A DNA stretch of 64,000 nt from Croceibacter atlanticus HTCC2559 (GTDB lineage Bacteria > Bacteroidota > Bacteroidia > Flavobacteriales > Flavobacteriaceae). The stretch spans positions 248,001 through 312,000 of the forward strand of contig NC_014230.1 in NCBI RefSeq assembly GCF_000196315.1, written 5' to 3'. The notes beneath the pieces were generated by a model that saw nothing but the letters and a program-made list of their open reading frames with translations, had not been told where the DNA came from and searched no databases. Each line of letters begins with the position of its first letter. Position 1 is the first letter of the stretch. A program made the position numbers and the translations under genes. Positions 9,224 to 19,135 of this stretch are shown here, piece by piece.

Positions 9224-10702
9224 TTAATATGCTTTTGCAAATAATACACGTTGAGAAGATGGCTTGCCGGTTAGCACGCATATTCCTTCTTCTTTTTTAC
9301 CATTAAATGGTATACAACGTATTGTTGCTTTTGTGTATTCTTTAATTCTATCTTCTGTTTCTGTTGTACCATCCCAATGTGCACTTATAAAGCCACCTTT
9401 GTTTTTTAATACTTTTTTAAATTCTTTAAAATCATCAACTTCGGTAATATGATCATTCCTAAAATCTAGTGCTTTTTTCAACAGAGTATCTTGAATTTCT
9501 GTCATTAGCCCTTTTGCCTTAGCAACTACATCCTCTCTTTTTACAAACTCCTTCGTTAAAGTATCTCTTCGAGCAAGCTCGACAGTACCATTTTCTAGAT
9601 CCTTAGGTCCTATTGCAATTCTTAAAGGTACTCCTTGTAATTCGTATTGAGCAAATTTCCAACCCGGCTTATGTGTGTCCCTACCATCAAATTTCACAGA
9701 AATACCTACAGCTCTTAATTCTTCAGTTAACAATTTAGCTTCTTCTGAAATAGCATTAAACTGCTCATCATTTCTATAAATAGGCACAATTACAACTTGA
9801 ATTGGCGCTAAATTAGGAGGTAATACTAACCCTTTATCATCTGAGTGAGTCATTATTAATGCCCCCATAAGTCGTGTTGAAACTCCCCACGATGAAGCCC
9901 AAACGTATTCTTGCTTCCCTTCTTTCGAGGTAAATTTAACATCAAAAGCTTCAGCAAAATTTTGCCCTAAAAAATGTGACGTTCCAGCCTGTAAAGCTTT
10001 TCCATCTTGCATTAAAGCTTCAATACAATAGGTTTCAACTGCACCCGCAAATCTTTCACTTTCTGTCTTTGCTCCCTTTATAACTGGTATAGCCATAAAA
10101 TTTTCTACAAATTCAGCATAAATATTATTCATTTGCTCTGTTTCAGCAAGAGCCTCTTCTCTTGTAGCGTGTGCCGTATGACCTTCTTGCCATAAAAATT
10201 CTGCTGTCCTTAAAAACAAACGGGTTCTCATTTCCCATCTAACAACATTTGCCCATTGATTAATTAATAAAGGAAGATCTCTATAGGACTGGATCCAACC
10301 CTTATAAGTGTTCCAGATAATTGCTTCTGAAGTTGGTCTTACAACCAACTCTTCTTCTAGCTTAGCTTCAGGATCTACTATTAGTTTTCCAGGGTTATTC
10401 TCATCAGTTTTTAGCCTGTAGTGGGTAACAACAGCACACTCTTTTGCAAAACCTTCTGCATTCTTCTCTTCTGCCTCAAATAAACTTTTAGGTACAAATA
10501 GAGGGAAATACGCATTTTGATGACCCGTTTCCTTAAAACGTTTATCTAATTGAGCCTGCATTTTTTCCCATATAGCATAACCGTATGGTTTTATTACCAT
10601 ACAACCTCTTACAGCCGAGTTTTCAGCCAAGTCTGCCTGTACAACTAACTCGTTATACCATTTGGAATAATCCTCATTTCTAGGCGTTAAGTTCTTTCCC
10701 AT
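9224..10702 (-). CDS. proS: Prolyl-tRNA synthetase (archaeal/eukaryotic-type)
   Basis: 492 residues from the ATG at 10702. I chose this start over an in-frame TTG 18 bases upstream because [20 protein letters not shown] is the family N-terminus. It is a class II synthetase: motif 2 lies around [20 protein letters not shown] and motif 3 is [20 protein letters not shown], followed by an anticodon-binding domain. The short form lacks the editing insertion of the long bacterial ProRS and ends in the C-terminal tyrosine (FAKAY) typical of the archaeal/eukaryotic-like type. It charges tRNA-Pro in the cytoplasm. Confidence 0.97.
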   Translation of the reverse strand: MGKNLTPRNEDYSKWYNELVVQADLAENSAVRGCMVIKPYGYAIWEKMQAQLDKRFKETGHQNAYFPLFVPKSLFEAEEKNAEGFAKECAVVTHYRLKTDENNPGKLIVDPEAKLEEELVVRPTSEAIIWNTYKGWIQSYRDLPLLINQWANVVRWEMRTRLFLRTAEFLWQEGHTAHATREEALAETEQMNNIYAEFVENFMAIPVIKGAKTESERFAGAVETYCIEALMQDGKALQAGTSHFLGQNFAEAFDVKFTSKEGKQEYVWASSWGVSTRLMGALIMTHSDDKGLVLPPNLAPIQVVIVPIYRNDEQFNAISEEAKLLTEELRAVGISVKFDGRDTHKPGWKFAQYELQGVPLRIAIGPKDLENGTVELARRDTLTKEFVKREDVVAKAKGLMTEIQDTLLKKALDFRNDHITEVDDFKEFKKVLKNKGGFISAHWDGTTETEDRIKEYTKATIRCIPFNGKKEEGICVLTGKPSSQRVLFAKAY

Positions 10703-10754
10703 TTTGTAATTTTGGCACAAATCTTGTGACTAACTAGTTAAAAATAGCTTAGCG

Positions 10755-10782
10755 CAAAACTAACTATTTTTATAACGTTCAA
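10755..10782 (-). promoter_or_regulatory. Candidate proS promoter
   Basis: The minus strand reads TTG (10780-10782), 17 bases, then TAGTTTTG (10755-10762). The -7 element is perfect and the -33 element lacks one T. The predicted leader is about 45 bases. Confidence 0.5.
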
Positions 10783-10801
10783 CAATTAATACCATCAAGT
10801 T

Positions 10802-11770
10802 ATGCGAGTTATTACATCTTTATTATATACACATAAATTAGCAGTTATGCTAGTTGCGACAATAACACTTGTTTCTTGTGGTTCTTATGAATACGTTGGT
10901 AGCAATAACGACGGAATTTATGGCACAAGTACTGGTGAAGAATATTATGAGGAAGTTCCTCAAGGTTCTGACAACTACTATGCTAACCTATTTGCTGAAA
11001 AATCTTATCAATATGAAAGTGTTCCTGAAGAGAATGCAATTTTCACAGATATTGAATCCTATTCTTCTAATTCAAATTATGAAGGAGATGAAATTTACGA
11101 CGACACCACATATAATGGTGGTTACGGTTCTTGGGGAGACAACGCTTCTACAGTATCAATAAATTACTATAACTCTGGGTTCTATAACCCATACGCATAT
11201 GGTGGTTTTTATGGATACGGAGGTTTTTACGGAAGAGGCTTTGGTTACGGTTTCTTTGGCAACCCATATTTCTACGGTGGATTTAGCCCTTATTATGCAG
11301 GGTTTTACAGTCCTTATTATGGGTTTAATAATTATCCTTACTATTATGGAAATAATTATTATACTACCAACGGAATCGCCTATTCTAATGGCAGAAGGTC
11401 TGCATACACAAATTATGTGAACAGAACTAATCAAAACGGAAATTACACAAGAAGCAATTCTAACAGAATAAGCAGAACTAACAATGTTAATGCTAACAGA
11501 AGTTCTTCCAACACAAGAGTTAGAAGTAACTCAACAAGGGTTAGGCGTTCAAGTTCTAGCAACAATGTAAGAACTAGATCTACTTCACCACAACGTAGAG
11601 TTACTCCTTCTAGTAGATCAACAACAAGATCATCTTCAACCATTAGAAGATCATCTGGTAGTACAAGAAGCTCAGGGTCTGGCTCAACTATTAGACGTTC
11701 TTCAAGTAGTAGCTCATCTGGAGTAAGACGTTCTTCTGGCGGAAGCTCAAGAAGAGGTGGTGGAAGATAA
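10802..11770 (+). CDS. Low-complexity lipoprotein, Gly/Tyr-rich then Ser/Arg-rich
   Basis: 322 residues. A lipoprotein signal peptide ends in the lipobox LVSC (Cys26). It is followed by an acidic N-terminal third, a middle part (about 100-200) dominated by G, Y, F and N (runs such as YGGFYGYGGFYG), and a C-terminal third rich in S and R that ends RRGGGR. I recognise no enzymatic domain. Similar lipoproteins occur in Flavobacteriaceae as uncharacterised, sometimes vitellogenin-like, proteins. A FadL-like gene follows 21 bp later and may be cotranscribed. The strongly basic tail might bind polyanions such as lipopolysaccharide or nucleic acid, but that is speculation. Confidence 0.75.
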   Translation: MRVITSLLYTHKLAVMLVATITLVSCGSYEYVGSNNDGIYGTSTGEEYYEEVPQGSDNYYANLFAEKSYQYESVPEENAIFTDIESYSSNSNYEGDEIYDDTTYNGGYGSWGDNASTVSINYYNSGFYNPYAYGGFYGYGGFYGRGFGYGFFGNPYFYGGFSPYYAGFYSPYYGFNNYPYYYGNNYYTTNGIAYSNGRRSAYTNYVNRTNQNGNYTRSNSNRISRTNNVNANRSSSNTRVRSNSTRVRRSSSSNNVRTRSTSPQRRVTPSSRSTTRSSSTIRRSSGSTRSSGSGSTIRRSSSSSSSGVRRSSGGSSRRGGGR

Positions 11771-11791
11771 AATTTAAAAAACTTATTTATT

Positions 11792-13306
11792 ATGAAAAAG
11801 ATATTTATTACAATGGCGGTATGTATTACCGCCATTTCTATGAAAGCTCAAGACGTCTCAGACGCAGTATTATTTAGCTCTGAAAATGTTACAGGAACTG
11901 CAAGATACAGAGCAATGAGTGGAGCCTTTGGAGCTTTAGGTGGAGACTTATCTGCGATAGGGAATAATCCAGCAAGTTCTGCAGTATTTCTTAATAGTAC
12001 AGCTTCTCTTTCTATTAGTGGTTATACTATATCTAATGATAGTTTTTATGGAGATGGCTTAGCAATAAATGATGATACATCTGGAAAATTAAATCAACTT
12101 GGCGGTGTATTTGTATTTAATAACAGAGATGAAAATGCAGCCTTTAAAAAATTCACTTTAGGGTTAAATTATAATTTAACTCAAAATCTAGATGATGAGT
12201 ATTTTGCCTTTGGAGAAACTCAAAATTCTATTGATCAATTTTTTCTTGAAAATGCTCAAGGGATTCCTTTAGATCTCTTGCAATTACAAGATGGCGAAAG
12301 CATATCTAGCTTATATTCATTTTTAGGCGAAACACAAGGCTATGCTGCACAACAAGCCTTTTTAGGATTTCAAGGTTTTATTATTGATCCCGAGATGGAC
12401 GATCCAGATAATACCACCTATATATCTAATTTAACAAACGGCAATTTCTTACAAGATTACGCTTACCGATCAAATGGTTTAAATGGAAAATTCTCTATAA
12501 ATGGTGGTGCACAGATAAATGATGACTTATACCTAGGTGTAAATTTAAATACACATTTTATAGATTATGAAAGACAAACAGTATTATTTGAAACTAACAA
12601 TAATTCCGGCAGTGGTATTAATGAAATTTTCTTTGAAAATAACTTGAGAACATTTGGGAATGGCTTTTCAGCCCAAGTAGGAGGAATTTATAAAGTTTCA
12701 CCTATGTTTCGATTAGGTTTAAGTCTTGAAACACCGACTTGGTATAACATTTCTGAAGAAACAACTCAATATTTAGATACTTTTAGTAACGATGAAGGTT
12801 CTGCTGTTGTAAATCCAAATGTTATAAATATTTATCCTGAATATAATTTTAAAACTCCAGGAAAATATACTCTAAGTGGCGCTATATTATTTGGCAAACA
12901 AGGATTAATTAGTTTAGACTACTCATACAAAGACTATTCTAACACTGAATTTGACTCACAGTTTAATAGCAGCAATACATTTGCAGATTTAAACAACAAT
13001 ATAAAAAACACACTTCAAGGAGCAACTTCCATAAATATTGGAGGAGAATATAGAATAAGAGAATGGAGTTTGAGAGGTGGTTTTCGCTACCAAGAAAGTC
13101 CATATAAAGATGAAACTACAATAGGTGACCTAAAAGGGTATTCAGCAGGTTTTGGTTATGATTTTGGAAATATAAAGTTAGGTTTAGCCTATGATATATA
13201 TGAGCAAGACAGATCTCCTCAACTTTATAGTATTGGTTTAACAAATAGGGCTAATATAAACACTACGAATTCAAGTTTTACAGCAACACTAAGTTTTGGC
13301 TTATAA
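11792..13306 (+). CDS. FadL/OMPP1-type outer-membrane transport protein
   Basis: 504 residues. The signal peptide ends near residue 19 (SMKAQ). The opening GTARYRAMSGAFGALGGDLS followed by an NPA motif is characteristic of the FadL/TodX-like barrels of Flavobacteria, often annotated as hemin receptor. The rest alternates beta-strand segments and ends in an aromatic/hydrophobic strand (FTATLSFGL), as outer-membrane barrels do. The family transports hydrophobic molecules; the substrate here is unknown. It follows the low-complexity lipoprotein closely and ends at a bidirectional terminator. Confidence 0.85.
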   Translation: MKKIFITMAVCITAISMKAQDVSDAVLFSSENVTGTARYRAMSGAFGALGGDLSAIGNNPASSAVFLNSTASLSISGYTISNDSFYGDGLAINDDTSGKLNQLGGVFVFNNRDENAAFKKFTLGLNYNLTQNLDDEYFAFGETQNSIDQFFLENAQGIPLDLLQLQDGESISSLYSFLGETQGYAAQQAFLGFQGFIIDPEMDDPDNTTYISNLTNGNFLQDYAYRSNGLNGKFSINGGAQINDDLYLGVNLNTHFIDYERQTVLFETNNNSGSGINEIFFENNLRTFGNGFSAQVGGIYKVSPMFRLGLSLETPTWYNISEETTQYLDTFSNDEGSAVVNPNVINIYPEYNFKTPGKYTLSGAILFGKQGLISLDYSYKDYSNTEFDSQFNSSNTFADLNNNIKNTLQGATSINIGGEYRIREWSLRGGFRYQESPYKDETTIGDLKGYSAGFGYDFGNIKLGLAYDIYEQDRSPQLYSIGLTNRANINTTNSSFTATLSFGL

Positions 13307-13320
13307 AACAATCTTTTCTC

Positions 13321-13357
13321 AAAAAAAAAGGCTTCAAATTATTGAAGCCTTTTTTTG
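13321..13357. terminator. Bidirectional terminator between convergent genes
   Basis: The stem AGGCTTCAA / TTGAAGCCT (13329-13337 and 13342-13350) is flanked by an A run on the left and a T run on the right. It can therefore stop both the porin gene and the minus-strand surface-protein gene. Confidence 0.85.
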
Positions 13358-13376
13358 TATCTATATACTTATATTA

Positions 13377-15959
13377 TTACCGTTTCAATGTAAAGTTAGC
13401 TCTGAACTCCTGTATGGATCCGTCAGCCGGTTCCACGAACTCGACGCTGAACCAGTAGTCGTCGCTAGGAAGCACACGACCGTTGAAGGTCCCGTCCCAT
13501 CCGTTGCCCGTTGGACTCAACTGCTTGAGCAGCTTCCCATAGCGGTCAAAGATATAAATTTTAGCCGCAGGTTGCCCATCTATCCCTATGATATTCCAAG
13601 TGTCGTTGTAGCCATCTCCATTAGGGGTGAAGAACCTCGGGTAGTCTATGATCCCGAATGGGTCACCGACCTCGCCGCAGCCTTCCACATCCACAGCATA
13701 GCCTATATGGCTACCAGGACCCACACCAGTGAACACGTTGGAGGTCTGCAGCGGACCGTCATCTATCCTGTAGAGGTAATCCTCCAATGGTAATGGTTGC
13801 CCGTCCTGACCCAATGGTGTCACCGTCACCGTATACTCCGCCTCCTCGTTGAACGAGGTCTCCGTCACACTGGCATTGGCCGCGAACGGCGCAGAGCTTG
13901 GCGTGAAGGTCACCGTATAAGGATTGCCGTTCTCATCAAGACCGTTCTCACAGCTAGGCATTCCCGAGACCGGGTCATTAACCCTGGTGATCACCACACT
14001 GTAGGTGGTGGCCTGTGTAAGGCTGGTCACCGTATAGATCGCATCCTCGTTGCCGTCGCCATCTGCATCAATATTGTCAGGCGTCCAGTCATAGGTATAC
14101 TCAAGTCCGTCTGTCGCACCAAGGTCATAACCGATATCAAACGGAGAGAGCACATTCCCCTGAGCGTCCGTACACACGATATCGCCCTGAGGCATCTGAA
14201 GCGCAGCCGGAAGTACCGGAAGTGACTGTACCACAAGGTCGAACTCCACCGTACCGTCACTGCGGCAGCCCGTCACCGGATTGAAGAGCTCGGCGATGAT
14301 CGTCTGGGGATTTACCGTATTGGTATACATCACGGCATCCGCAGCATCTATCTCGATACCTGCATCATAGTCCGCCTGGCTCGCATAGTACACAACCTCG
14401 GTGTCAGGATTCATCGATCCGTCTATCTGCCCGTCCCTAACCGTGAGGTCGAACATCGTGGAGGTGTCCTGGTCCATGGCGCTGTCTGCACACAGGAAGA
14501 TATCATCCACATCTCCCATCACGAACTCCGGCTGCGTGTCCACCGTTATGGTCAGCTCCGCGAGGTTGTCGCTGTTGTAGCACTGTGTCATCGTCGTGTT
14601 GTCAACCACCCTGATATATACAGGATTGTTCACCGCCTCGCTGAACAGGAAGCCGTCAGGGATCGCATTGACACCCATGTCTGCCTCTGCCTGCGTGAAG
14701 TGATAGGTCACCGTGAAGTCTGCTATAGGTGTTGCCAACAGGTCTGGAACAAGGTTGTTGGTCACCTCCTGTGCATCGAAGGCCGTAATGCCCGGCGTGG
14801 TATCCTCAGGCTCGCAGAGTGCTGCCGTGTAGGACGTGTCCGTGAGTACTGGATTGGCGTTGACCACCACCTCGAAGCTTACAAGAACAGAGCAGGTATT
14901 GTTCTGGTTACCGTTCTCCACGCGTACCCATATCGTGCGAGTCACTGTATTGTATGCCGTCTCCTCTGCTGCAGGGATGGCGTTGATGTTGTCAAGGGCA
15001 TCCTGCTCACTCAAGTGGTATGTCAAATCGACGTTCTCTCCCATCGCTATCACATCCCCACTTGCCGTAAGGTCGAAGTCAGCCATGGTGTCGATAATTC
15101 CGTCGCTGTCATCACAGGATTCCTGGTCAAGCTCTCCGTTCTCGTTGGTACTGCTAGGTGATGGTAACGGCAATACCGTAAGGGTCATCGTCGTGGTATC
15201 GGAGCATTGCCCCATCGTGGCCGTGTCCACAACCTCAACGAAGATCGTCTGGTTGTTCTGCGTATTCTCATACATCGCAGGATCCGCTATAGGATTGTCA
15301 TTGTCCAGGTCTGCCTGACTCTCGTAGTAGTATACCTCTATGTTCGACAGTACCGGGCTTTGACCGGTGATCTCCTCGTCCTTCACCGTAAGGTCGAAGG
15401 TCGTGATCGCAGGGTCGTCATAGTCGTCATTACAGATCCTGAGTGCCGTAGGGGCATTCACCACGGGAAGGGCCTCAACCGTGATCTCGAAGCTGCCTAC
15501 CGTCACACACTGGGTATCATCGCCCTCAAGGCGTATCCAGATGGTCTGAGGGTTGGTCTGGTTCTCGTACATCTGTGGCATCGAGATCGGCATCGTGCCG
15601 TCCTCAGCCTCTGTCTCGCTCTCATGGTAGCTCACCGTCACATCCGGCTGGGTCGTGCCCAACGCATTAGGGGTGTTCTGGGTAAGGTCGAAGATCGCCT
15701 CGCCGTCCCCGTCGTCGTCACACTGGAATAGGTCATCCAGGCTCTCGATCTCAGGTGAGGCCGTCACGATCAGGTCAAGCTGGCGGATGGTCGTACAGCC
15801 AGTGATGTCATTCTCCGCTCGTATGTAGATATCATCGACGTTGGCCTCCGTGTTCTGGTAGGGCTGCGTCGTATCGATCGCATCGGTGCCCATCTCCGCC
15901 TCGGCCATCGTCTCGTGGTAGGTGATGCTCACATCAGGCTCGTTGTTCAGTATCATCAT
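13377..15959 (-). CDS. C-terminal fragment of a frameshifted giant T9SS surface protein (GC-rich part)
   Basis: This 860-residue open frame is the continuation of the gene starting at 19135; a one-base loss near 15982-15990 separates them. It carries about five more copies of the FDLT...YHES...NPQTI(W/F)VR repeat, then a unique region with DADGDGNEDA. It ends in a type B T9SS sorting domain (FFTPNGDGYNDTWNI, IFDRYGKLLKQL, GNGWDG, final FTLKR). The Met at 15959 is probably not a natural start, because the same frame remains homologous upstream of it. The DNA is GC-rich, unlike nearly all of the window. Unless frameshifting or a sequencing error restores the frame, the sorting domain would not be joined to the signal peptide. 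Confidence 0.85.
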   Translation of the reverse strand: MMILNNEPDVSITYHETMAEAEMGTDAIDTTQPYQNTEANVDDIYIRAENDITGCTTIRQLDLIVTASPEIESLDDLFQCDDDGDGEAIFDLTQNTPNALGTTQPDVTVSYHESETEAEDGTMPISMPQMYENQTNPQTIWIRLEGDDTQCVTVGSFEITVEALPVVNAPTALRICNDDYDDPAITTFDLTVKDEEITGQSPVLSNIEVYYYESQADLDNDNPIADPAMYENTQNNQTIFVEVVDTATMGQCSDTTTMTLTVLPLPSPSSTNENGELDQESCDDSDGIIDTMADFDLTASGDVIAMGENVDLTYHLSEQDALDNINAIPAAEETAYNTVTRTIWVRVENGNQNNTCSVLVSFEVVVNANPVLTDTSYTAALCEPEDTTPGITAFDAQEVTNNLVPDLLATPIADFTVTYHFTQAEADMGVNAIPDGFLFSEAVNNPVYIRVVDNTTMTQCYNSDNLAELTITVDTQPEFVMGDVDDIFLCADSAMDQDTSTMFDLTVRDGQIDGSMNPDTEVVYYASQADYDAGIEIDAADAVMYTNTVNPQTIIAELFNPVTGCRSDGTVEFDLVVQSLPVLPAALQMPQGDIVCTDAQGNVLSPFDIGYDLGATDGLEYTYDWTPDNIDADGDGNEDAIYTVTSLTQATTYSVVITRVNDPVSGMPSCENGLDENGNPYTVTFTPSSAPFAANASVTETSFNEEAEYTVTVTPLGQDGQPLPLEDYLYRIDDGPLQTSNVFTGVGPGSHIGYAVDVEGCGEVGDPFGIIDYPRFFTPNGDGYNDTWNIIGIDGQPAAKIYIFDRYGKLLKQLSPTGNGWDGTFNGRVLPSDDYWFSVEFVEPADGSIQEFRANFTLKR

Positions 15960-16920
15960 CGTCTGGCTCTCAAGGTCGAACTCCTCACGCCGTCATTGTC
16001 GATGTCGCAGAGCTCATACTCGAAGATCATATCGGCAATGCTCGGATTCGGGTTCACCACAAGGGTCAATGTCGTGAAGTTCTCACATCCGAACTCGTCC
16101 TCGACCCTCACCTCCAGGGTCTGAGGGTTTGCTATGTTAACATAGCTCTCAGGGTCTGCAATAGGGTTACCAGGGATGTCCGCCGTGGTCTCGTAGTAGA
16201 AGATATCAACATTGGCGTCGCCGTTGATCACCGTGTCCATCGTCGTCAGGTCGAACGTCGCGACCTCATCCTCGGTGTCCACGCCGGTCTCGTCATCACA
16301 CACCTCAAGCTCTTCAGGCTGGTTCGCAGCCGGAAGGTCACGTACCCTGAGCTCAAGCTCTACGATGTTGTTGCAGTCGGCCATGTTCGATGGGTCCGTC
16401 ACCCGGACGTAGATCGTCTGAGGGTTGCCCTGATTCGTATATGCCGTCGGGTTGCCGATGGCTCCCATATTGTCCATCGCCTGCATAAGTGTCTCGTGGT
16501 AGGTGATGTCGTAGAGTGCAGGGTCAAGACCGTCAAGGATCTGCATCTCTGCCTGCGTCAGGTCGAAGACTTCCTCGCCGTCACTGCCTAGATCACAAAG
16601 CACCAGCGGGTCTGGTGTCTCGAGAAGAGGACTGTCATAAACGATCAGCTCAAGCTCGGTGAAAAGAACGCAGCCATTGATGTCGTCCTCCACGCGAACA
16701 TAAACCGTCTGGGTGTCCTCCATCACATTGCCGTAGGGACTCGAAAGGTCATTGACACCATTGATGGCGTCGCTCTGGGTTGGGTGGAACGTCACAACAA
16801 GGTCAGGGTTGCCGAGGGCTATGCCATTGCTCGTGCTGTCAAGGTCGAACTCGGAGAAACCGTCGTTGTCCGTGTCACACACCTCCAAAGGCTCTGGATC
16901 CTGGATAGGTGCGCTTGGGG
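13400..16920. other. GC-rich segment within the surface-protein gene
   Basis: About 3.5 kb of coding DNA whose base and codon use differ sharply from the surroundings. The line at 14221-14280 has 37 G+C of 60, and the line at 17281-17340 has 20 of 60. Codons are mostly C- or G-ending (GAC, GTC, ACC, CTG, GAG). The change is abrupt: it falls near 16920, at a boundary between repeats 4 and 5, and near 13400, about eight codons before the stop. Replacement by recombination with a GC-richer relative is the simplest reading. Confidence 0.85.
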
Positions 16921-18085
16921 TAGCTTCAATTTGGAATGTTCCTGTTTCATAACAATCTGTACTTCCATCACTTTCAATACGAACATATATGGTTTGAGGA
17001 TTGATAGTATTAGTATACATGGTCGGGTCTGGTATACTGGTATCATTTGTATCCGCGCCTGCTTGTGTATCGTGATAGGTTATTGAATAATCTAAACTAT
17101 TTTGATTATCTAAAGCATTATCATCATTCTCTGTAAGATTAAAAAGTGCTGTACCTCCACTTCCTTGATCACACGCAAATAAATCTTCTAAAACACCAAT
17201 AGTAACTTGAAAAAACGAAAGTATAAATGTTGATGTTTCATAACAGTCTGTGTTATCGATATTTTCTATCCTTACGAAGATTGTTTGTGGATTTTCTGTA
17301 TTTGAATAGGTATTTGAATCTGTTATAGGGTTCTCTCCCATATCTGCATCTACCTGCGTTTCATGATATGTTACCGTAAATTGGTTAGGATCTTGACTCC
17401 CTAAAACAATAGGTGTATTACTTTCAAGATTAAAATCACCATTACCAGTACCATCATCACATAGTTCTAAGTCTTGAGGTTGTGATGCAATTATTGGCTG
17501 TTGAAAAAATTGAATTTGAAAACTTCCAGATTCGTAACAGGTCTGATTAGTATTATTTTCTACTCTTACAAATATAGTTTCGGTGGAGACAGTGCTATTA
17601 TAATTTGGACCTATAGGGTTATCTCCTGTATCTGCATCTGCTTGAGTATTATGATATGAAACTGTAAATTCATTAGGGTCTTGACCATCTAAAGCATTAT
17701 CATCATTAACTGACAAGTCAAAAATAACAGTACCATTATTATCAGTATCACATTCTATTAAATCATCTAACTCTCCTATTGATACAAAGAATGATTGAAT
17801 TTCAAATTGAGCTGTATCAAAACAGCTTTCTGTTGCTGCATCTTCAATTCTCACAAAAATAGTTTGTGGATTCCCTGTTGGTGGATACATATCTGGATTT
17901 GGTATTGGCGCCATATCCATTTCTGCATTTTCCATCGTCTCATGATATGAAATATTAAACATGGTAGCATCTTGACCTCCTAAAACATCATCATCATTTT
18001 CAGTAAGATTGAATACCACAGGTGTTACTCCATCATCACAAAGTTGTATATCTTGAGGTGCGTTAGCTACTGGTTGTGGAGCGAA
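14225..18085 (-). repeat. About 13 coding repeats of roughly 90-100 residues
   Basis: Each module has a Cys-Asp motif (L.LCD.D.DG), FDLT.N, a YHET-like motif and NPQTI(Y/F)VR(I/V)E, and most have a second Cys. Modules 1-4 are encoded by AT-rich DNA and 5-13 by GC-rich DNA, but the protein pattern is continuous. Module 8 contains the frameshift. Confidence 0.8.
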
Positions 18086-19135
18086 TTCAATTAAAACATC
18101 GTCTGTAGCAACACAATTAACATTATACTCTACTTCGACTGTATATACACCTTCTTCAGTAACAACTAAAACAGGGTCTGTTTCATCTGGAATTAAAACT
18201 CCATCTTGATACCAAGCAAAACTTATTGCATTAGCAGAGCTTTCAGAAACATCAAGTGTTACTGTTTGATCATTACAGGATGCCGTACCTGCTTCAATTG
18301 TAATATCATCTCCCAAGTTGGCTCCTAAATTAAAGCTTCCACCTTCTAAAAAAACTGCTGAATCATAAACACCATCTCTATCATCTGCGATTACTAACTT
18401 CATTCTATAAGTTTCACCAGGATTTACATTTCCCATAGCACTAATTACAGTTGTTTGCCCTATAAACTCAGTAGGAGATGTTGCGGCAGCTGCACCAGTA
18501 TTATATTGTCCAAAAAACTCTTCGTTTTGTGGCCCACAACTTCCAGGGACATCTGGATGAACATTTGTTACAGATACTATGTTATTAGGAGGCGCCACTC
18601 CTGGCAATACTGCCAAATTCTGTACATTACCTTCAGAATCTGTTAACAAGAATGCAAATGCATCTGTATATGTACATTGAAAACCTCCGTCGTATTCTTC
18701 TGATGCAAACACGAAGTTGAATGATATCTCGTTTACAAAAGGGACAAAATCAAAAGAAATGAATGTTCTATCTTGCCTAGCATCTGTTGTTGGGACTGCA
18801 AGATCTAAATCTGGATCTGCAGGAGCATCTGTATTTTGACTACCAAAACCACCTGTATCATTAGGACCAACGGCTGCTGTTGCAGATCCTGTACTTAGAA
18901 CTATTCCTTCAGCAAAAGGAAAATCTGATCCGTTGCCATCAAAATACCCTATACCGTTAAAGACTGTACCTGTTCCTGAATTAAAGTTTGAAACATTTGC
19001 ACAAGATCCAGATATAAGTACATCTTCAACCAATTCTTGAACGGACATACTATCGTCCACTGTTATAAACTGGGATTGAACACTTGATGTGAAACCTAAA
19101 AATAATAAAAATAGAAAGAGTAAAACTTGCTTCAT
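15956..19135 (-). CDS. N-terminal fragment of giant T9SS surface protein with choice-of-anchor L domain
   Basis: 1059 residues. A signal peptide (about 1-21) is followed by a choice-of-anchor L domain (about 28-270; features include GIVLSTGSA, FNFVFASEEY and a DAFAFLL segment). An Ig-like segment (about 275-350) and seven full repeats come next, and the eighth is cut. The frame ends in a junk tail (RSSTLRARR) just after CDIDNDGV, where other modules continue EFDL. Restoring one base joins it to the downstream frame, giving a protein of about 1919 residues with a type B sorting domain. Such proteins are surface-exposed, and adhesion is a likely role. The first 740 codons are AT-rich and the rest GC-rich. 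Confidence 0.87.
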   Translation of the reverse strand: MKQVLLFLFLLFLGFTSSVQSQFITVDDSMSVQELVEDVLISGSCANVSNFNSGTGTVFNGIGYFDGNGSDFPFAEGIVLSTGSATAAVGPNDTGGFGSQNTDAPADPDLDLAVPTTDARQDRTFISFDFVPFVNEISFNFVFASEEYDGGFQCTYTDAFAFLLTDSEGNVQNLAVLPGVAPPNNIVSVTNVHPDVPGSCGPQNEEFFGQYNTGAAAATSPTEFIGQTTVISAMGNVNPGETYRMKLVIADDRDGVYDSAVFLEGGSFNLGANLGDDITIEAGTASCNDQTVTLDVSESSANAISFAWYQDGVLIPDETDPVLVVTEEGVYTVEVEYNVNCVATDDVLIEFAPQPVANAPQDIQLCDDGVTPVVFNLTENDDDVLGGQDATMFNISYHETMENAEMDMAPIPNPDMYPPTGNPQTIFVRIEDAATESCFDTAQFEIQSFFVSIGELDDLIECDTDNNGTVIFDLSVNDDNALDGQDPNEFTVSYHNTQADADTGDNPIGPNYNSTVSTETIFVRVENNTNQTCYESGSFQIQFFQQPIIASQPQDLELCDDGTGNGDFNLESNTPIVLGSQDPNQFTVTYHETQVDADMGENPITDSNTYSNTENPQTIFVRIENIDNTDCYETSTFILSFFQVTIGVLEDLFACDQGSGGTALFNLTENDDNALDNQNSLDYSITYHDTQAGADTNDTSIPDPTMYTNTINPQTIYVRIESDGSTDCYETGTFQIEATPSAPIQDPEPLEVCDTDNDGFSEFDLDSTSNGIALGNPDLVVTFHPTQSDAINGVNDLSSPYGNVMEDTQTVYVRVEDDINGCVLFTELELIVYDSPLLETPDPLVLCDLGSDGEEVFDLTQAEMQILDGLDPALYDITYHETLMQAMDNMGAIGNPTAYTNQGNPQTIYVRVTDPSNMADCNNIVELELRVRDLPAANQPEELEVCDDETGVDTEDEVATFDLTTMDTVINGDANVDIFYYETTADIPGNPIADPESYVNIANPQTLEVRVEDEFGCENFTTLTLVVNPNPSIADMIFEYELCDIDNDGVRSSTLRARR

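Noticed and set aside
13797-15731. Several long plus-strand open frames opposite the surface-protein gene (for example 14700-15161 and 15207-15731)
   Set aside because: They are antisense shadows made possible by the GC-rich coding strand. They have no recognisable domains, and the minus-strand frame holds clear repeats and a sorting domain.
15956-15990. Programmed ribosomal frameshifting in the surface-protein gene
   Set aside because: No slippery heptamer is visible at the shift point (GTGAGGAG), so a deletion or sequencing error is preferred.
13400-16920. GC-rich segment as an inserted mobile element or genomic island
   Set aside because: It has no transposase, integrase, inverted ends or target duplication, and it keeps the host gene's repeat pattern throughout. 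Allelic replacement fits better.
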